Shown: in pieces, positions 62,391-64,000 of the stretch
Position numbering within the stretch: position 1 is the stretch's first letter
How the letters are laid out: the number at the start of each line of letters is the position of its first letter
Assembly (NCBI GenBank): GCA_900755035.1
Contig: CAAEEZ010000014.1
Span: 153,800 to 217,799 of the forward strand
DNA length: 64,000 nucleotides
Reading direction: 5' to 3'
Source of the DNA: Clostridia bacterium
GTDB lineage: Bacteria > Bacillota > Clostridia > Christensenellales > CAAEEZ01
Translations under genes and position numbers: made by a program
Notes under the pieces: model-generated
The model's input: only the letters and a program-made list of their open reading frames with translations
Told to the model about the DNA's origin: nothing
The model's database searches: none

Positions 62391-64000
62391 CCCTATTGCT
62401 TATTACGTATTAGTGGCAGTGCTTGCCGTTGGCGTGCTAGTTGGTATTTATCTAATGAGCAAGGTAAAAACTTCGGTAATCGGCAACGGATTTAGTGCAT
62501 TATGTATGCTACTTGCTATTATCCTTACGCTAGTTCAATACGATATTTTCGATAAGTGGGTACTATATCCGTGTATGATAATCGGCGCAGTTATCGGTAT
62601 CGTGTGGGCGTACAAGGTAAAAATGATACAAATGCCACAATTAGTTGCGCTATTTAACGGCGTAGGTGGTCTTGCATCTGCATTAGTTGCAATGATAACT
62701 ATGCTAGGCATTACTGCCGAAGGCTACGTAATTAACGAGTTCGTTATGGTAACGGCTGCGCTTGCACTTGCAGTTGGCTCGGTTACCTTTATCGGCAGTT
62801 TGATTGCAGCAGGTAAATTACATAAAATATTACCGCAAAAAGCAGTGGTTATAAAAGGACACCAAGCGTTAAGTATTATTACTTTACTTTTAACGTTAGG
62901 CTCAATAGTAATGAGTGCGTTCTTTAACGTAATTCCTGCCTACGTATCTATGATTGTTTGTCTTGTGGTAAGTACGCTTTTTGGTATACTATTTGCTATT
63001 CGTGTTGGCGGAGCAGATATGCCCGTAGTTATTTCACTACTTAATTCGCTAAGTGGCGTGGCGGCAGGTATTGCAGGTATTGCAATCGGCGATTACTTGC
63101 TTGTAGCGGTTGGCGGAATAGTAGGCGCATCGGGACTACTACTTACTCAAATAATGTGTAAGTCTATGAATAGAAAATTGTCGGGTATTTTGTTTGGCAC
63201 AGCCCCTAAATCTACCGCAAAAACGGAAGTGAAGGTGGCAGTTGAAACGAAAGAAGAAAAAGAAGAGCCCGAAATTATCGAAAAGAAAACGGACGGCGAA
63301 ATACTAAAAGAAGCAAAAGAAGTAATAATCGTACCAGGTTACGGTATGGCGCTTGCTCAGGCACAGCACCTAGTAAAGCAACTTGCTGATAAACTTGTAG
63401 CAAGTGGAGTAAAGGTAAAATACGCAATTCACCCCGTTGCAGGTCGTATGCCAGGGCATATGAACGTACTACTATGCGAAGCGGACGTAGACTACGAGGA
63501 CCTATACCAAATGGACGATATTAACGACGATTTTGTAAATGCCGACGTAGTAGTGGTAGTAGGCGCAAACGACGTAATTAACCCGGCAGCTCGTGAAGCA
63601 GAGGGAACGCCGATTTACGGTATGCCCGTACTTAACGTAGACAAGGCAAAACACGTAATAATTTGCAACTACGACTTAAAACCAGGTTATGCAGGTGTGG
63701 ATAATCCACTTTATAGTAAAGGCGAAGGAGTATCGCTAAGGCTAGGTAATGCAACCGATACGTTGCAACAATTACTTGGCGAAATGGATAATACCGCTGC
63801 TAAGCCAAAGCAAGAAACGGTAAACGAAACGAAAGTAGTATCGGATATAGAAATACTTAAAAAGGCAAAAGAAGTAATAATCGTACCAGGTTACGGTATG
63901 GCGCTTGCTCAGGCACAGCACCTAGTAAAGCAACTTGCCGATAAACTAGTAGCAAGTGGCGTAAAAGTAAAATACGCAATTCACCCCGTTGCAGGTCGTA
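62383..64000 (+). CDS. pntB: NAD(P) transhydrogenase subunit beta with duplicated domain III (partial, runs off the window)
   Basis: At least 539 residues and unfinished; a normal PntB has about 460. Residues 1 to ~270 are the membrane domain II. A charged linker (about 280-305) is followed by a complete NADP(H)-binding domain III (about 306-470) with GYGMALAQ (319-326), HPVAGRMPGHMN and GANDVINPAA, then a linker of ~20 residues and the start of a second domain III with GYGMALAQ again at 503-510. In the first copy the usual KRS phosphate-binding triplet before GYAGV is N429-Y430-D431. Start ATG at 62,383 follows GGGGAAAG. Confidence 0.93.
   Translation, partial: MLNPIAYYVLVAVLAVGVLVGIYLMSKVKTSVIGNGFSALCMLLAIILTLVQYDIFDKWVLYPCMIIGAVIGIVWAYKVKMIQMPQLVALFNGVGGLASALVAMITMLGITAEGYVINEFVMVTAALALAVGSVTFIGSLIAAGKLHKILPQKAVVIKGHQALSIITLLLTLGSIVMSAFFNVIPAYVSMIVCLVVSTLFGILFAIRVGGADMPVVISLLNSLSGVAAGIAGIAIGDYLLVAVGGIVGASGLLLTQIMCKSMNRKLSGILFGTAPKSTAKTEVKVAVETKEEKEEPEIIEKKTDGEILKEAKEVIIVPGYGMALAQAQHLVKQLADKLVASGVKVKYAIHPVAGRMPGHMNVLLCEADVDYEDLYQMDDINDDFVNADVVVVVGANDVINPAAREAEGTPIYGMPVLNVDKAKHVIICNYDLKPGYAGVDNPLYSKGEGVSLRLGNATDTLQQLLGEMDNTAAKPKQETVNETKVVSDIEILKKAKEVIIVPGYGMALAQAQHLVKQLADKLVASGVKVKYAIHPVAGR
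63298..63448 (+). repeat. Direct repeat copy 1 (domain III of pntB)
   Basis: This 151-nt stretch recurs 552 nt downstream with seven base differences by my count, six of the 50 codons differing and only one changing the residue (Glu to Lys). The copy marks the start of the first domain III. Confidence 0.95.
63850..64000 (+). repeat. Direct repeat copy 2 (start of second domain III of pntB, cut by window end)
   Basis: Second copy of the 552-nt unit, in frame with the first. It is followed only to the GIHPVAGR-equivalent position (HPVAGR) because the window ends. The copy therefore shows the first ~50 residues of a domain that should be about 160 residues long. Confidence 0.95.

Noticed and set aside
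63298..64000. Repeat as assembly duplication
   Set aside because: Linkers before the two copies differ and seven mostly silent differences separate them, so a collapsed or duplicated read is unlikely, though only long reads can exclude it.
1..64000. CRISPR arrays, transposons, prophage, toxin-antitoxin pairs
   Set aside because: No regularly spaced repeats, transposase or integrase motifs, terminal inverted repeats or phage genes were found on either strand.

Overview
The window looks like the chromosome of a low-GC, strictly anaerobic Bacillota bacterium, probably Clostridia-like and possibly an uncultured gut lineage. That placement is an inference from gene content: a DUF4364 protein, a TSCPD protein, a DUF1667 triad, DUF6320, UPF0210/UPF0237, a sensory-type [FeFe]-hydrogenase, CdaA, a lysine riboswitch, canonical TTGACA-17-TATAAT promoters and strong Shine-Dalgarno sequences. 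I see no rRNA, tRNA, CRISPR array, insertion sequence or phage gene. Genes are tightly packed into operons that end in clear rho-independent terminators.

Layout. 1-3.2 kb: the lysine operon asd-dapA-dapB on the minus strand, behind a lysine riboswitch with its own terminator. 3.2-9.1 kb: a six-gene plus-strand operon (membrane protein, methyltransferase, Hsp33, two repeat-type proteins of unknown role, HD phosphohydrolase). 9.1-14.5 kb: a small membrane protein, an apparently leaderless acyltransferase with a DUF6320 partner, then a PAS-containing [FeFe]-hydrogenase homologue overlapping a SpoIIE-type phosphatase. 14.6-16.3 kb: UPF0210/UPF0237 pair on the minus strand. 16.4-23.2 kb: small kinase-like protein, aminotransferase, two membrane proteins, pyrophosphatase, and a GlpA-like/GlpB-like/DUF1667 redox module. 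23.3-31 kb: a short ComEC, then an operon holA - membrane protein - degenerate M28 peptidase - cdaA - DUF1015 - aspartokinase. 31-38.7 kb: a GH36-like glycosidase, TSCPD and DUF4364 genes, a lipid kinase, an M20 peptidase and GTP-type PEP carboxykinase. 38.8-56.1 kb: an envelope region with a 1,724-residue surface protein, a TetR regulator, a 1,577-residue double metallophosphoesterase, three lipoproteins (one with an RsgI-like domain), a two-pass membrane protein and a previously hidden 32-residue membrane peptide. 56.2-59.8 kb: DUF5058 transporter-like gene, membrane protein, second M20 peptidase and a phosphoribosyltransferase. 60.3-64 kb: an Lrp-type regulator and the proton-translocating transhydrogenase genes pntA1-pntA2-pntB.

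The most striking observation is at the right edge. pntB carries a second, nearly identical copy of its NADP(H)-binding domain III starting in frame behind the first (552-nt period), and the first copy lacks the Lys-Arg-Ser signature that normally holds the NADP 2'-phosphate (Asn-Tyr-Asp instead). The second is a membrane-anchored M28 peptidase homologue directly upstream of cdaA that has lost nearly every metal ligand and its catalytic glutamate. It may be a sensor or regulator of c-di-AMP synthesis rather than an enzyme.

Working together: asd, dapA and dapB (riboswitch-controlled) and the unlinked lysC supply the aspartate-to-lysine/peptidoglycan branch; Pnt, PEPCK, pyrophosphatase, the sensory hydrogenase and the GlpA/B-like module speak to redox and energy balance in a fermentative anaerobe; the 38-56 kb stretch builds and modifies the cell surface.
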